Below, piece after piece: positions 37,061 through 46,189 of a stretch of 64,000 bases of DNA; position 1 is the first letter of the stretch, and each line of letters opens with the position of its first letter. The notes below the pieces were generated by a model. The model did not search any database. It saw only the letters and a program-made list of their open reading frames with translations, and was not told the DNA's origin. Made by a program: the position numbers and the translations under genes. Source of the stretch: Paralithodes platypus (Eukaryota; Arthropoda; Malacostraca; Decapoda; Lithodidae); the NCBI GenBank assembly GCA_032716605.1, contig CM064506.1:22122612-22186611 (forward strand). Reading direction: 5' to 3'.

Positions 37061-37267
37061 CCGCTGTCACACGAGCTCTTTTTCCGTCAACTTTTACGGG
37101 CAATTGTAGTCTGGCAGCTTCGAAATTTAAGTTATGCCAGAAATGAGCCCCTTAGCGTGATCTACCTGCAGTCTAGTTTCCGATGCGGACGTGAAAGAGC
37201 CTCAAAATATTACGAGAAGAAACTTGCTCATCCAATATTGCCGGAAAAAGCGCTCATGTGTCATCGG
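37061..37267. mobile_element. MITE-3 copy (GTGTCACACGAGC ends)
   Basis: Left end CCGCTGTCACACGAGC, right end reading GCTCATGTGTCATCGG, imperfect inverted repeats about 207 bp apart. The internal ACGGGCAATTGTAGTCTGGC and AATATTACGAGAAGAAACTT are shared with 39326-39535. Non-coding. Confidence 0.82.
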
Positions 37268-37373
37268 CTTATCTCCTGCAACTCGAGGGGGATGAAAGAT
37301 GTGGAGAGTCTGTAGATAAAGAGATTGCATATGAGCTTTCCACGAACCAGTTGCAAAATAAACCCTATACCTC

Positions 37374-37663
37374 TTAATGAGAAGATTTTGATTTATTTGT
37401 ATTTATTCGTTCATATGTATATTTACTCATACATTATTCTTAGTTTCTTCCCAAGACCTCCATCAAGCTTATACAAACATCCCCTAGACCCCCTTTCAAG
37501 ATAAATGTCCCGGCCGAAGGCCGGTTCCTCCTAAAATTAGAGGCTCGCTATCGCTTGCCAGGACAAAATCGACACCTAAATGGCACAAAAGATCTTACAA
37601 TCAACAAACTAATGAGGCTAAACATGAAGGAGAAGGAAGTCCAGAAAAAAAAACTCCTCTTAA
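37374..37663 (+). mobile_element. MITE-1 copy, internally shortened
   Basis: TTAA at both ends (37374 and 37660). The body has AGACCTCCATCAAGCTTAT, GTCCCGGCCGAAGGCCGG, GAGGCTCGCTATCGCTTGCC and GAGGCTAAACATGAAGGAGA. It is about 80 bp shorter than the 370-bp consensus. Confidence 0.85.
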
Positions 37664-37770
37664 TGAGAAGATTCGATTCTGTTTGGGATAGCTTCGAGAA
37701 TGTCGGTAGAAGATTGTCCCGGTCGAAGGCTGGTTCCTCCTAAAATTACAGGCTCGCTATTGCTCGCCAC
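37660..37770 (+). mobile_element. Second, partial MITE-1 joined at the same TTAA
   Basis: The sequence after the shared TTAA repeats the left-edge motif TTAATGAGAAGATT, then TGTCGGTAGAAGATTGTCCC and ACAGGCTCGCTATTGCTCGC, then stops. It looks like a tandem, truncated duplicate of the preceding copy. Confidence 0.75.
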
Positions 37771-38027
37771 GAGTTGACTGTATTGTTTGAATCCTAGCCC
37801 TTCCAGTTATATTTGTCATCAAATATAAAACAAAATCATGCTTAGGGGAGCCAGATTTCGATTAAACGACTGTCTGTCCCCCACACAAGTTGAGGTTGGG
37901 GAGGAACAGAGGTAGAAATACCAAAATCCTGCTTTAAACCTCCTTAACTGGTGGTATAGGTGGCTGGACCTCTTGCCTGTATGTTTCGAATCCTAGCCTT
38001 AACAGTTATATTAGTCATCAAATAAAT

Positions 38028-38065
38028 TATTATTATATATATAAATATATATATATGTATACCGG

Positions 38066-38146
<81 letters not shown>
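38028..38146. repeat. TA microsatellite
   Basis: Almost pure (TA)n from about 38068, preceded by degenerate TATA sequence. Prone to length error in assembly. Confidence 0.95.
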
Positions 38147-38147
<1 letters not shown>

Positions 38148-38339
38148 TCACATACAAATACATAGCATTTGAAACAGTACGCAAGGAAGGAAGCGGTTCA
38201 AAAAAGGGGAAGGTATTACTATTATTATTATTTACCCCCCCCCCCCACGCCAGAGCTTCCCCTAATGAGACTTGGATGGCAGGTGCGAGAAAGAAAAGCC
38301 CAGTGGTATAATTAAAGCCATCTGTTGTTGGTTTTTTTT

Positions 38340-38445
38340 TTGGGGGGAGAGAATGGGTGAATAGGGGCGGGGGGGGGGGGGGGGGGCGGGGGGAGGGAGA
38401 GAATGGGTGAATAGGGGGCGGAGAGAAAAAAATATAAGAGCGACA
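38340..38445. repeat. Poly-G and GGGAGAGAATGGGTGAATAG duplication
   Basis: A G-rich run at about 38366-38395 flanked by two copies of GAGAATGGGTGAATAGGGG. Low complexity. Confidence 0.8.
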
Positions 38446-38935
38446 ACAAATATGAGGGGAAAGGTGTACAGTATGAGGGGAGAGGTGTACAGTATGAGGG
38501 GAGAGGTGTACAGTATGAGGGGAGAGGTGTACAGTATGAGGGGAGAGGTGTACAGTATGAGGGGAGAGGTGTACAGTATGAGGGGAGAGGTGTACAGTAT
38601 GAGGGGAGAGGTGTACAGTATGAGGGGAGGTGTACAGTATGAGGAGAGAGGTGTATAGTATGAGGGGAGAGGTGTACAGTATGAGGGGAGACGTGTACAG
38701 TATGAGGGAGAGGTGTACAGTATGAGGGGAGAGGTGTACAGTATGAGGGGAGAGGTGTACAGTATGAGGGGAGAGGTGTACAGTATGAGGGGAGAGGTGT
38801 ACAGTATGAGGGGAGAGGTGTACAGTATGAGGGGAGAGGTGTACAGTATGAGGGGAGAGGTGTACAGTATGAGGGGAGAGGTGTACAGTATGAGGGGAGA
38901 GGTGTACAGTATGAGGGGAGAGGTGTACAGTACGT
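38446..38935 (+). repeat. 21-bp minisatellite
   Basis: About 23 units of GTACAGTATGAGGGGAGAGGT (21 bp), nearly identical, with a few deletions around 38625-38715. The unit encodes MRGEVYS in one frame; nothing else suggests a protein. Confidence 0.95.
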
Positions 38936-38961
38936 AGTGTCTTTGTCTGTATCTCTTTATC

Positions 38962-39325
38962 TTAAGGGGGTAGTACTCGCTTTTTCTGGACCCTCTTCTC
39001 CCTCATGTTTAGTATATCAGTTTTGAGATTTTATAACGTTCGTTCAGTTAGTTTGACGATTTTAGGACCTTTCGCCTCATTTCTTTGTCAATATTAAGAC
39101 CTTTTGTGCCATTTAGGTGTCGATTTTTTCCTGGCGAGCGATAGCGATCCTGTAGTTATAGAAGAAATCGGCCTTCGGCCTGGACATTTTCTACCGAAAA
39201 ATGTACAAATTTATCTTGAAAAAGAGTCTATTTTTTTTTTAAAGCATGATGGAGGTCTAGCGAGGAAACTAAAAAAAAAAATATTAATTAACGAATATAT
39301 AGGCCAAAAAGCACTACCCTCTTAA
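38962..39325 (-). mobile_element. MITE-1 copy, complete
   Basis: 364 bp, TTAAGGGGGTAGTACTCGCT at one end and AGCACTACCCTCTTAA at the other, an inverted repeat of about 16 bp with TTAA outermost. Internal TGGCGAGCGATAGCGATCC, GGCCTTCGGCCTGGAC and TACCGAAAAATGTAC are family landmarks. It directly abuts a MITE-3 element. Confidence 0.92.
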
Positions 39326-39535
39326 GGCGGTGTCACACGAACGAGTTTTCCGTCAATTTTTACGAGCAATTGTAGTCTGGCAGGCTTAGAATCTCGGTTA
39401 TATCAGAATTCACCCGCCTTATATATTCTAACTTTAGTCTAGTTTCAGATTCCAATGTGAAAAAGGCTCAAAATATTACGAGAAGAAACTTGCTCATCAA
39501 AAATTGCCGGAAAAATCGCTCGTGTGATTACCTTT
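39326..39535. mobile_element. MITE-3 copy
   Basis: GGCGGTGTCACACGAACGAG at the left, AATCGCTCGTGTGATTACC at the right. Interior as in 37061-37267. It begins at the base after the TTAA of the adjacent MITE-1. Confidence 0.83.
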
Positions 39536-39595
39536 ACCCTACAGTGGTAGTACTTGTTTTTTGTTCGGCTTCTCTCTTGTCTTGATTTTCTCTCG

Positions 39596-39835
<240 letters not shown>

Positions 39836-39849
39836 CTTTTGTTCTCTAT

Positions 39850-40200
39850 GTGTGAAGGAGACAACAGGCAGGCTGCCTGTAAGGAGTGTCTCCCTCAAAG
39901 CCAAAAGAGTGACAGAGAGCTAAATGTAAGGGACATTTTGGTTTAAATGCCTAGTCACACGAAGTTTAAAGCAGTCGAAGTCATAGGATGAAGGAAAGAT
40001 TGATCGAGGGAGTGGGTTCCAGACTTCCCTTGTTGAGTAGAAGAAAGACTGAGAAAAATTGACAATTCTTGGGTTGGAGAGACTAGGAGTGGGACTGTGT
40101 TGAAAGGTGAGTGCTTCGCACTCGCCGCAAGGGAGGAGGTATTATATGCACTGAAAGAGCTCTGAAGAACACTGATATTGTTGCAATAGCGATAGAAGAG
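39850..40200 (-). pseudogene. Jockey-like LINE, 3' end of reverse transcriptase ORF (decayed)
   Basis: Aligns by eye to the 3' end of the element at 46190-47090: GAGTGTCTCCCTCAAAGCC, GAAAGATTGATCGAGGG, TCCAGACTTCCCTTGTTGAG and AAGAAAGACTGAGAA match it in order. On the minus strand the pieces resemble the C-terminal region of jockey-type reverse transcriptases but need several frame changes. A dead 5'-truncated copy. Confidence 0.65.
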
Positions 40201-40272
40201 TGAAAACTATCTGTCTATATATCCATCTATTTAATTGTATGTGTCTATCTTTCTATCTCCCCTCCATCTCTA

Positions 40273-40303
<31 letters not shown>

Positions 40304-40479
40304 GAAGAACTTAAGTCGTGGGAACCTCCATGCCTAGAGAGCAAGCTGTACAAATATAGAACGCGAACGAAATATGCTAATGTATTCCTGGTGAAAAAAT
40401 AAAATAAAATAAAACAATATTGGACAAAAGGAAAACAAGAAAGTGACACAGACGAACACTTTTGGAATAATGAAAGGTA
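40201..40479. other. No clear feature; short CT microsatellite
   Basis: (TC)n at about 40268-40304 and a short AAAAT repeat near 40396. The remainder may be upstream decay of the retroelement fragment at 40480 but is not readable. Confidence 0.4.
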
Positions 40480-40557
40480 CAGACGCGGTCAAGAATTGGT
40501 TACCACATTTTGGAGTGCCAGTTTTGATACACGGGCGAAATATTTTGAGGGACTGTA
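40480..40557 (+). pseudogene. Possible LTR-retrotransposon integrase remnant
   Basis: The plus-strand translation includes AVKNWLPHFGVPVLIHGRN, resembling the W-x2-x-FGxP...DRGxN segment of gypsy/BEL-type integrase cores, but the TD of the usual TDRG is missing. Only about 25 residues are readable; MITE-4 follows at once. The resemblance is short, so this is tentative. Confidence 0.38.
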
Positions 40558-40776
40558 CAATTGACCACTTGCGAGTTTCGGGCTATATGGAAGTTGAAAC
40601 TGTAAACTTCTATATGTATTAGGTAAAATACGGTTGCAATGCATTTATAAATACATAACATCAAATTCAACATACGTCCTATCCATCAAGAACCTATAGT
40701 ATTATTGCAATTCAGCTTAATACAGTTTTTATGGCTCTAGCTTCCTTATAGCCTGAAACTTGCAAGTGATCAATTG
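40558..40776. mobile_element. MITE-4 copy, complete
   Basis: 219 bp with inverted ends CAATTGACCACTTGCGAGTT and the right end AACTTGCAAGTGATCAATTG. Inside, GGAAGTTGAAACTGTAAAC mirrors the right-hand GCTCTAGCTTCCTTATAG. Non-coding. Confidence 0.88.
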
Positions 40777-41017
40777 GCCTAATAAATCGTGTCGCCGCTG
40801 TCATTATATACGTTTTGCTCGCTGTATGCTGCATTAATGTCTGTCAGCTGTTGAATAGGGTGTGTAAAGATAGGAACATGTTTGTATATCTCACTCGAAA
40901 CGATGAAGTAATGCTTAGATGGTGCTGATACCTATATTGATCGAAATATACTTTTAGCTGCGACATCACTTATTTGGCCAACTGTACCAGCCACCCAGAA
41001 CCAATGACTGGAATTTA
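40777..41017. other. No recognisable feature
   Basis: Mixed-composition sequence without long frames, repeats or RNA-like folds that I can support. Confidence 0.5.
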
Positions 41018-41208
41018 CTATACCCTGTTCCAAAATAGGTGGGCCGGAAATCGTGAACCCAAACCTCTTTTACTAAATTAGGGCTAGAGCAAATGGGCTG
41101 TAAATTACCACACCTATGCCCTGACTAATGCTTCCCAAATGGTAGAAATATTCGCTCGATTACTCTAGTCGGTTGATGTTTGGCCTAGATACTTGGAACA
41201 GGGTATAG
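41018..41208. mobile_element. MITE-6 (CTATACCCTGTTCCAA ends), TA flanks
   Basis: 191 bp with CTATACCCTGTTCCAA at the left and TTGGAACAGGGTATAG at the right, perfect 16-bp inverted repeats flanked by TA on each side. TA duplication fits a Tc1/mariner-type MITE. A single related end (TTTGGGACAGGGTATAG) occurs at about 44334-44350. Confidence 0.87.
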
Positions 41209-41276
41209 TATTTTGTGAGCTTTGGGTATACTCATATAGTATTGGTGAATTGATTTTTTTATTTGTTTTTCTGGTG

Positions 41277-41484
41277 TTGACCTCTTCTATACCGGCGGCG
41301 TCATTTTATAATATAATTATAGCCATATTTTGACCATTATAATCAGTTTAAGAAGGGCCTCCAGTAATTAAAAGGCTTCCAACTATCTTAATTAACCCTT
41401 TTTATAATCACAAGAGATACTTCTTAAGCTCCACAAAATCGTCAAAATATAGCCAGAATAAAATATACGTTGCCGGTATGGCTT
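41277..41484 (+). mobile_element. MITE-2 copy
   Basis: TTGACCTCTTCTATACCGGC at the left and ATATACGTTGCCGGTATGG at the right; both termini are decayed from TTAACCCCTTC. Internal TTCTTAAGCTCCACAAAATC keeps the TTAA that is used as an insertion site in other copies. Confidence 0.82.
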
Positions 41485-41492
41485 ATGGTCAG

Positions 41493-41562
41493 TGCTAAGA
41501 CTTAATATATCAACACTAATGGGGCTAAATATGAGGGAGAAGGGGGTCCAGAAAAAACAACT
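41493..41562 (+). mobile_element. MITE-1 fragment (3' end)
   Basis: CACTAATGGGGCTAAATATG and AGGGAGAAGGGGGTCCAGAA match the right part of MITE-1; the left side abuts MITE-2. Confidence 0.75.
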
Positions 41563-41692
41563 ACACCTCACCCTGAATTAATCAAATGCCCCAGCCCCAT
41601 CATCATCATCCCCCCCCCCCCCCCTCTCTCTCGGCCGTACCAACTAAAGTTCTTAGCGTATATTCCTTCCCCTCTCTCTCTCTTTAGGGGAG

Positions 41693-42000
41693 ATGGGACG
41701 TTTTTTTTGGTCCCCCTTCTTTCTCATGTTTAGCCCCATTAGTTTTCAGCTTATAAGACGTTCGACCCATTAGTTTGGCGATTTTAAGACCTTTCGCCCC
41801 ATTATTTTGTCAATATTAACACCCTTCGTGCAATTGAGGTGTCAATATATCTTGTTGAGCGATAGCGAGCCTGTAACTTAGGAGGAATCAGCCTTTCGGG
41901 AATTTTTTCTGTCGAAAAATGTACAAATCTATCTAGACGTGGGATCTTTGGGATGTTTTTTAAAGCTTGGAGGTCTTGAGAGGAAACTATAAATAATAAT
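41693..42000 (-). mobile_element. MITE-1 copy, one end missing
   Basis: Begins TTTAGGGGAGATGGGACG (decayed TTAA). It runs through TTGAGCGATAGCGAGCCTG, GAGGAATCAGCCTTTCGG and CTTGGAGGTCTTGAGAGGAA, then loses homology. Confidence 0.85.
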
Positions 42001-42240
42001 ATAGGAATCCACCAATAAATAAACCCTTCAAGGAATCCACCAATAAATAAACCATTCCCCCGTAATGGTCATTCCTCCCGATCTCCCCGAATAATTTCCA
42101 TACCGGACCCCGGGTTTCAACGGCGATGGAAGTTCTTTGTCAGCGCTTCGGGCGAGAGTATTGGAATCCTTGGGGTGCCTGGGTCGGGGGTTATATGAAA
42201 GGCTTCCCATTCCGCGATCCACCGTTTATATTAGTCTACG
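42001..42240. other. Unassigned stretch with duplicated 20-mer
   Basis: GGAATCCACCAATAAATAAA occurs twice 29 bp apart. A 64-codon minus frame (42028-42222) reads through GC-richer sequence with no recognised domain. It may be a fragment of an unfamiliar element. Confidence 0.35.
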
Positions 42241-42663
42241 GAGTCCCCCAATTCTTTTCGTGGATTTCGAGGTGCTCCATTCTCTGTTTTATAGGGAAGT
42301 GAAGGACCTCTAGGGCTTACACATGTCGTTGTTGTTGTTATTCTTCTTCTACTTCTTGTTCATGTTGTTGTTGTTAGGGCGACGCTTATTAAAAAATGCT
42401 ATTTCTCGGTTATTACTAAACCAAATTTAATGATCTTTCACATGCACATATTCTGATCAATCCTCTAGGCCGAAACAGAACCTTTTTTTTTAAATTTCGC
42501 CCTGTGCGTCGCGCCACGCCCCTCGGATTTAACACGGCCATGCGGACCTATAATCTGCTTGTACTTGTTATTATCCTCGCAAGACGTTTCATCCCTTTAC
42601 GTAGCTGGTTTCTTGATCCCCAGTAATCTCTCAACATTGTAAACACACCATTCGTTTTATAAT
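42241..42663. other. No recognisable feature
   Basis: Includes a short GTTGTT repeat (42322-42380) and otherwise non-repetitive sequence without coding signal. Confidence 0.45.
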
Positions 42664-42866
42664 TAGCGCCAGCGAACTTGACAATATCCTTGATCCCTTA
42701 ACTTCTTATAACTCGAAATTAATGAAAGCATTCAGGCTGACGTTTCTATCAATTGGGAAGAGTCAACCAGGGAATAGGTGTGGATAATTACAGCCAGTTT
42801 GATGTAGGCCCTTTTGAGTTACAGAGAGATCAGGGAACAAGATTATTGTCAAGTTTGTTGGCGCTA
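42664..42866. mobile_element. Inverted-repeat element, AGCGCCAGCGAACTTG ends
   Basis: TAGCGCCAGCGAACTTGACA at the left and TGTCAAGTTTGTTGGCGCTA at the right are inverted copies; homology continues for about 35 bp (ATATCCTTGATCCC against GGGAACAAGATTAT). 203 bp, non-coding, single copy in the window. Confidence 0.75.
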
Positions 42867-42932
42867 CCTACTGTATAGTCAATGATTTTCTCTAGTTATC
42901 TCTCAACAGTATATCCATACCATTCGTTTTAG

Positions 42933-43304
42933 TCAATGATGTTTTTCCCAATCGTGTCCGTCGGCTTCTGGGATAGGGTTCTCAAGGTATGTATGTATGC
43001 ACATACCCCATTGCTGGGGGTGGCCGACACGAGACAGAGCCCGAACAGAAACAACATTTAAAGTTCCTATTCTCAGGGTCCGGCACCACTTTTGTGTTTT
43101 CTCGCCCTTTTCTCTGTCTCGCCGAGTAGGGGACCGCTCAACATGGTTAAGTCGGGATATCTTATTCCAAATGGCGAGTGAGACATCGAGACAGTTTGAG
43201 TGCTGCAACCGGCTCGTTCGTATGCTTATCTTCGCAGACCTACGACGCCTGGATGTTTCCTCATGGCCCTTTGCAACGCTGACGTCTCGAAGCTGCAACG
43301 CCAC
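42933..43304 (-). pseudogene. LINE 5' fragment: start of endonuclease domain
   Basis: A 123-codon minus frame contains WCRTLRIGTLNVVSVRALSR. The LRIGTLNV-x-S opening is typical of the first strand of EEP endonucleases in RTE-like and related LINEs. After about 10 residues homology ends in a SINE-tail piece (42985-43060). The preceding arginine-rich part is not recognised. Probably a decayed truncated copy rather than a gene. Confidence 0.45.
42985..43060 (+). mobile_element. SINE-tail fragment
   Basis: CCCATTGCTGGGGGTGGCCG, ACACGAGACAGAGCCCGAAC and AGAAACAAC match pieces at 45652-45735 and 59660-59755, which end in poly(A). No poly(A) remains here. Confidence 0.6.
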
Positions 43305-43352
43305 TGGTTCCTCTCACAATCTCGGACACCTTTTTCTCTCAAACACCACCTA

Positions 43353-43667
43353 TTAAGGGGGTAGTACTAATTTTTCATGAACCCCCTTTCTCCCTCATGT
43401 TTAGCATATTAGTTTTGAGGTTTTTAAGACGTTCGTTCCATTAGTTTGGCGATTTTGAGACATTTCGCCTAATTTTTTATTCAATATTTAGACCTTTCGT
43501 GCCCTTTAGATGTCGATTTTTTCCTGGCGAGCGATAGCAAGCCTCTAATTTTAGAAGGAATCATCCTTCGGCTGGACATTTTTCTCCCGAAAAATGTACA
43601 AATTTATCTTCAAAGGGGGTCTAGGGGGTGTTTTTCTAAGCTTGATGGAGGTCTAGCAAGGAAACTC
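43353..43667 (-). mobile_element. MITE-1 copy, far end missing
   Basis: Starts TTAAGGGGGTAGTACTAATT, almost the same terminus as the copy at 38962. It continues through GGCGAGCGATAGCAAGCC and CCGAAAAATGTACAAAT to GATGGAGGTCTAGCAAGGAA, then stops. Confidence 0.88.
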
Positions 43668-44046
43668 CACAGCATAATTTGCACCCATACCATGTTTTGA
43701 AAATGGGAATATTCATGTAATGCAAATTTCATTAGAAACCGCGATGATAATTTATGGGGTGTTGGTGGTGATACACTGAAAGTAAGTGTCGCACAAATTC
43801 CATCTCAATTTTACATTCCCACACCTCCCCTTATTTTTGTCCAAACACTGAGGCAGATCCAACTAAATGTAATAACTTTCATCTTTTCCTCCCCTCTGTT
43901 CCCAGTATGGTGGCGGTGTAACATGCTCAGGGGGCTAGGGGTATATTAAGGCATAAACCAAATTACCCTCGCCACTCTCCCCATCAGAACGTACGACCTT
44001 GGCTGCCCTTTGGTGCTGAATATATAATGCTGAAGTTGGCTCCTGA
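43668..44046. other. No recognisable feature
   Basis: Ordinary mixed sequence; no supported exon or repeat. Confidence 0.45.
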
Positions 44047-44165
44047 GGTGGCGGTGGTGGTGTGTGTGGGTAGGTGGTGTGTGTGGGTAGGTGGTGTGTG
44101 TAAGTAGGTGGTGTGTGTAAGTAGGTGGTGTGTGTGGGTAGGTGGTGTGTGTGTGTAGGTGGTGA
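44047..44165 (+). repeat. 17-bp GT-rich minisatellite
   Basis: About six units of GTGTGTGGGTAGGTGGT with slight variation (TGTAAGTAGG in two units). Thr/His-rich minus frames are repeat translations. Confidence 0.9.
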
Positions 44166-44456
44166 TGTATGGGGGTAGGAATGGTAGCATACCCTCTTTC
44201 AAGTTTGTGTCTCACCTACACAGAGTAATCCAGCTAGCTCTCACAAACACCTCCTCCTCCTCCTATTTACAGCCCATTTGCTCATGCCCTTTTTGAGTTA
44301 CAGATGCTGGGGTTCACAAATTCTGGCCTACCAATTTGGGACAGGGTATAGCAGTGTTATGAATGAGAGACCCTATGATTCATATTATCACCAACCCACC
44401 AATTAACTTACAAATATACATAATTAATGAAATCAATGAAACTAATAAATACACAT

Positions 44457-44529
44457 GGTACTCCAAGGATTCGAACCTAGGATACTCATACCGAAATTCC
44501 GCGCACTAACCATTATGCTATCAAGACAG
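44457..44529 (-). mobile_element. tRNA-derived SINE head
   Basis: Read on the minus strand: GATAGCATAATGGTTAGTGC (A-box-like) and, about 30 bp on, GGTTCGAATCC (perfect B box). No cloverleaf with a paired acceptor is evident, so it is a SINE or tRNA relic rather than a working tRNA gene. The homologous piece at 61738-61813 shares flanks on both sides, showing a longer element (about 44390-44850 here without its insertion). Confidence 0.72.
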
Positions 44530-44599
44530 TTAAAGGTTTATGCTCAAGCCTACGACATATTATCCATTCTCGAATACTGGATAATATTCTAAGCAGGTA

Positions 44600-44810
44600 C
44601 AGTCACTTATAAACATTCGTGGACCCCTTATGTTTTTCTTTATGCAATTATATCTATTCAGATTGATTTTTGGAGGGAAGTTGCTTCTCAATAAATAGTA
44701 TGAATTGTTTTGGAGTAGATGTATAAGAAATTATATGCATACATTTGTTTCCAGAGATTTACTTCCATAATTAGAAATAGGCGGGGTCCACAAATAGTTA
44801 TGAGTGACTG
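44600..44810. mobile_element. Tc1/mariner-like MITE inserted in the SINE
   Basis: CAGTCACTTATAAACATTCG at the left is mirrored by ATAGTTATGAGTGACTG at the right, with GTGGACCCC/GGGGTCCAC continuing the inverted repeat. TA is duplicated at 44598-44599 and 44811-44812. The homologous SINE at about 61886 reads TACATAC across this point, so it acts as an empty site. 211 bp, non-coding. Confidence 0.88.
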
Positions 44811-44978
44811 TACATACCCAACTGCACTATGATAGCCTAATGATTACACGAATGAAAGGGTATAACTGCAAACAGAGATCGATCAGCTTCCCTCATACTC
44901 TTGCCATTGGTGTAGTTTTTACCTCTTTTTTTACACTCAAATAATAATTATTACGTCCATGCCCATAACAATTAACCT

Positions 44979-45162
44979 TTAAGGGGGAGGTAGTTGCTGC
45001 TACTCCCTCATGTTTAGTCCCATACCTTTGAGTTTGAAGACGTTCGTTACATTAGTTTGGCGATTTTAACACCTTTCGCCCCATTTCTTTGTCAATATAA
45101 AGACCTTTCGTGCCATTTAGGTGTCGACTTTTCCTAGCGAGCGACAGCAAGCCCGTATTTCT
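44979..45162 (-). mobile_element. MITE-1 half copy
   Basis: TTTAAGGGGGAGGTAGTTGC, then ATTAGTTTGGCGATTTTAAC and GGTGTCGACTTTTCCTAGCG to AGCAAGCCCG, where homology stops. Confidence 0.85.
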
Positions 45163-45474
45163 ATGTGGAAATCTTGATGGAAACTTTGCAATATACCGTC
45201 AGGCGAAAAGAAACAGAGTGGTATTTTTATTTATTACGCCGTAGCAGTGTTGTGCATATGTATGTATGGAATCAATCAGGAAAGAGGAAGGATATTGACA
45301 ATGAAGCAACTTGGTTGAGCCCGAGAACTTTCAGTCTTCTACTGTACTTCTCACTTCTTACCTTGTTCTTCCTCTGTCCAATTACTCTTCTCTCCTATTT
45401 TACTCCAGCCATCTGGTCTGGGTAGGAAGGATAGCTATCGTATACGTGGTCGAGCTACAAGAACTATGTATATA
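45163..45474. other. Short repeat shared with 50505-50555; otherwise no feature
   Basis: AAATCTTGATGGAAACTTTG and ATACCGTCAG near the start recur, slightly changed, at about 50505-50535. The remaining sequence, with small plus frames, shows no recognised domain. Confidence 0.4.
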
Positions 45475-45615
45475 TGTATGTATGTACAGTATGTATGTAT
45501 GTATGTATGTATGTATGTATGTATGTATGTATAATACTCTGGCACTTAATAACCCCATTTTTGCTCTTCTTATTTTATGTTTATATTATTTTTTATTTGT
45601 ATTTTTTATTTGTAT

Positions 45616-45646
<31 letters not shown>

Positions 45647-45651
45647 TTTTT
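45475..45651 (+). repeat. TATG and TTTA microsatellites
   Basis: (GTAT)n at about 45475-45530 and (TTTA)n at about 45612-45650. Confidence 0.93.
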
Positions 45652-45735
45652 TAGCGGGGTGTAGGAAGACTCGAGACAGAGCCCGAACAGGGACATCACA
45701 ACACAACAGAAAAAAAAAAAAAAAAAAAATCACAA
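45652..45735 (+). mobile_element. SINE tail with poly(A)
   Basis: GCGGGGTGTAGGAAGACTCG and AGACAGAGCCCGAACAGGGA lead into CACAACAG and then about 20 A. Same family as 59660-59755. Confidence 0.7.
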
Positions 45736-45840
45736 AATCACTCCGTAGGCTAAGCATGCTACTCTACCGCAGCTTCCGGCAGCGGGAGAAACTTGGACGG
45801 TAAATCTGTCCTGAGTCCTTCCGGCACTCTATAGGCTACA

Positions 45841-46008
45841 GATTAAGGGGCTAGTGGTTTGTTTGATTAAGGGGCTAGTGGTTTGTTTGATTAAGGGGCT
45901 AGTGGTTTGTTTGATTAAGGGGCTAGTGGTTTGTTTGATTAAGGGGCTAGTGGTTTGTTTGATTAAGGGGCTAGTGGTTTGTTTGATTAAGGGGCTAGTG
46001 GTTTGTTT
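45841..46008 (-). repeat. Seven tandem copies of a MITE-1 terminus (24 bp)
   Basis: GATTAAGGGGCTAGTGGTTT plus GTTT repeats every 24 bp, perfectly, seven times (45841, 45865 and on to 45985). The last copy runs directly into the rest of a MITE-1 element, so the unit is its TTAAGGGG terminal inverted repeat. Confidence 0.96.
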
Positions 46009-46188
46009 GTTTTTCTGACCCCCTCTTCATCCTTATGTTTAGCCCCATTTTTGTTTAGATTTTACGGCGTTCGACCCATTAGTTTGGCGATTTTAAGACC
46101 TTTTACCTCATTTTGTTGTCAATATTAAGACCTTTCGTACAATTTAGGTGTCAAATTTTTCCTGCGAACGATAGCGAGCTTGTAATAT
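46009..46188 (-). mobile_element. MITE-1 partial copy after the terminus array
   Basis: TCTGACCCCCTCTTCATCC, TTAGTTTGGCGATTTTAAGA and GCGAACGATAGCGAGCTTG follow the array. It is truncated before the central palindrome, where jockey-like LINE sequence begins. Confidence 0.85.
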
Positions 46189-46189
46189 T

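Noticed and set aside
42997..43356. 119-codon plus frame
   Set aside because: Antisense to the LINE endonuclease fragment and SINE tail; no domain of its own.
44457..44529. Functional tRNA gene
   Set aside because: Good B box but acceptor and anticodon stems do not pair, and a homologous copy with shared non-tRNA flanks exists at 61738, pointing to a SINE.
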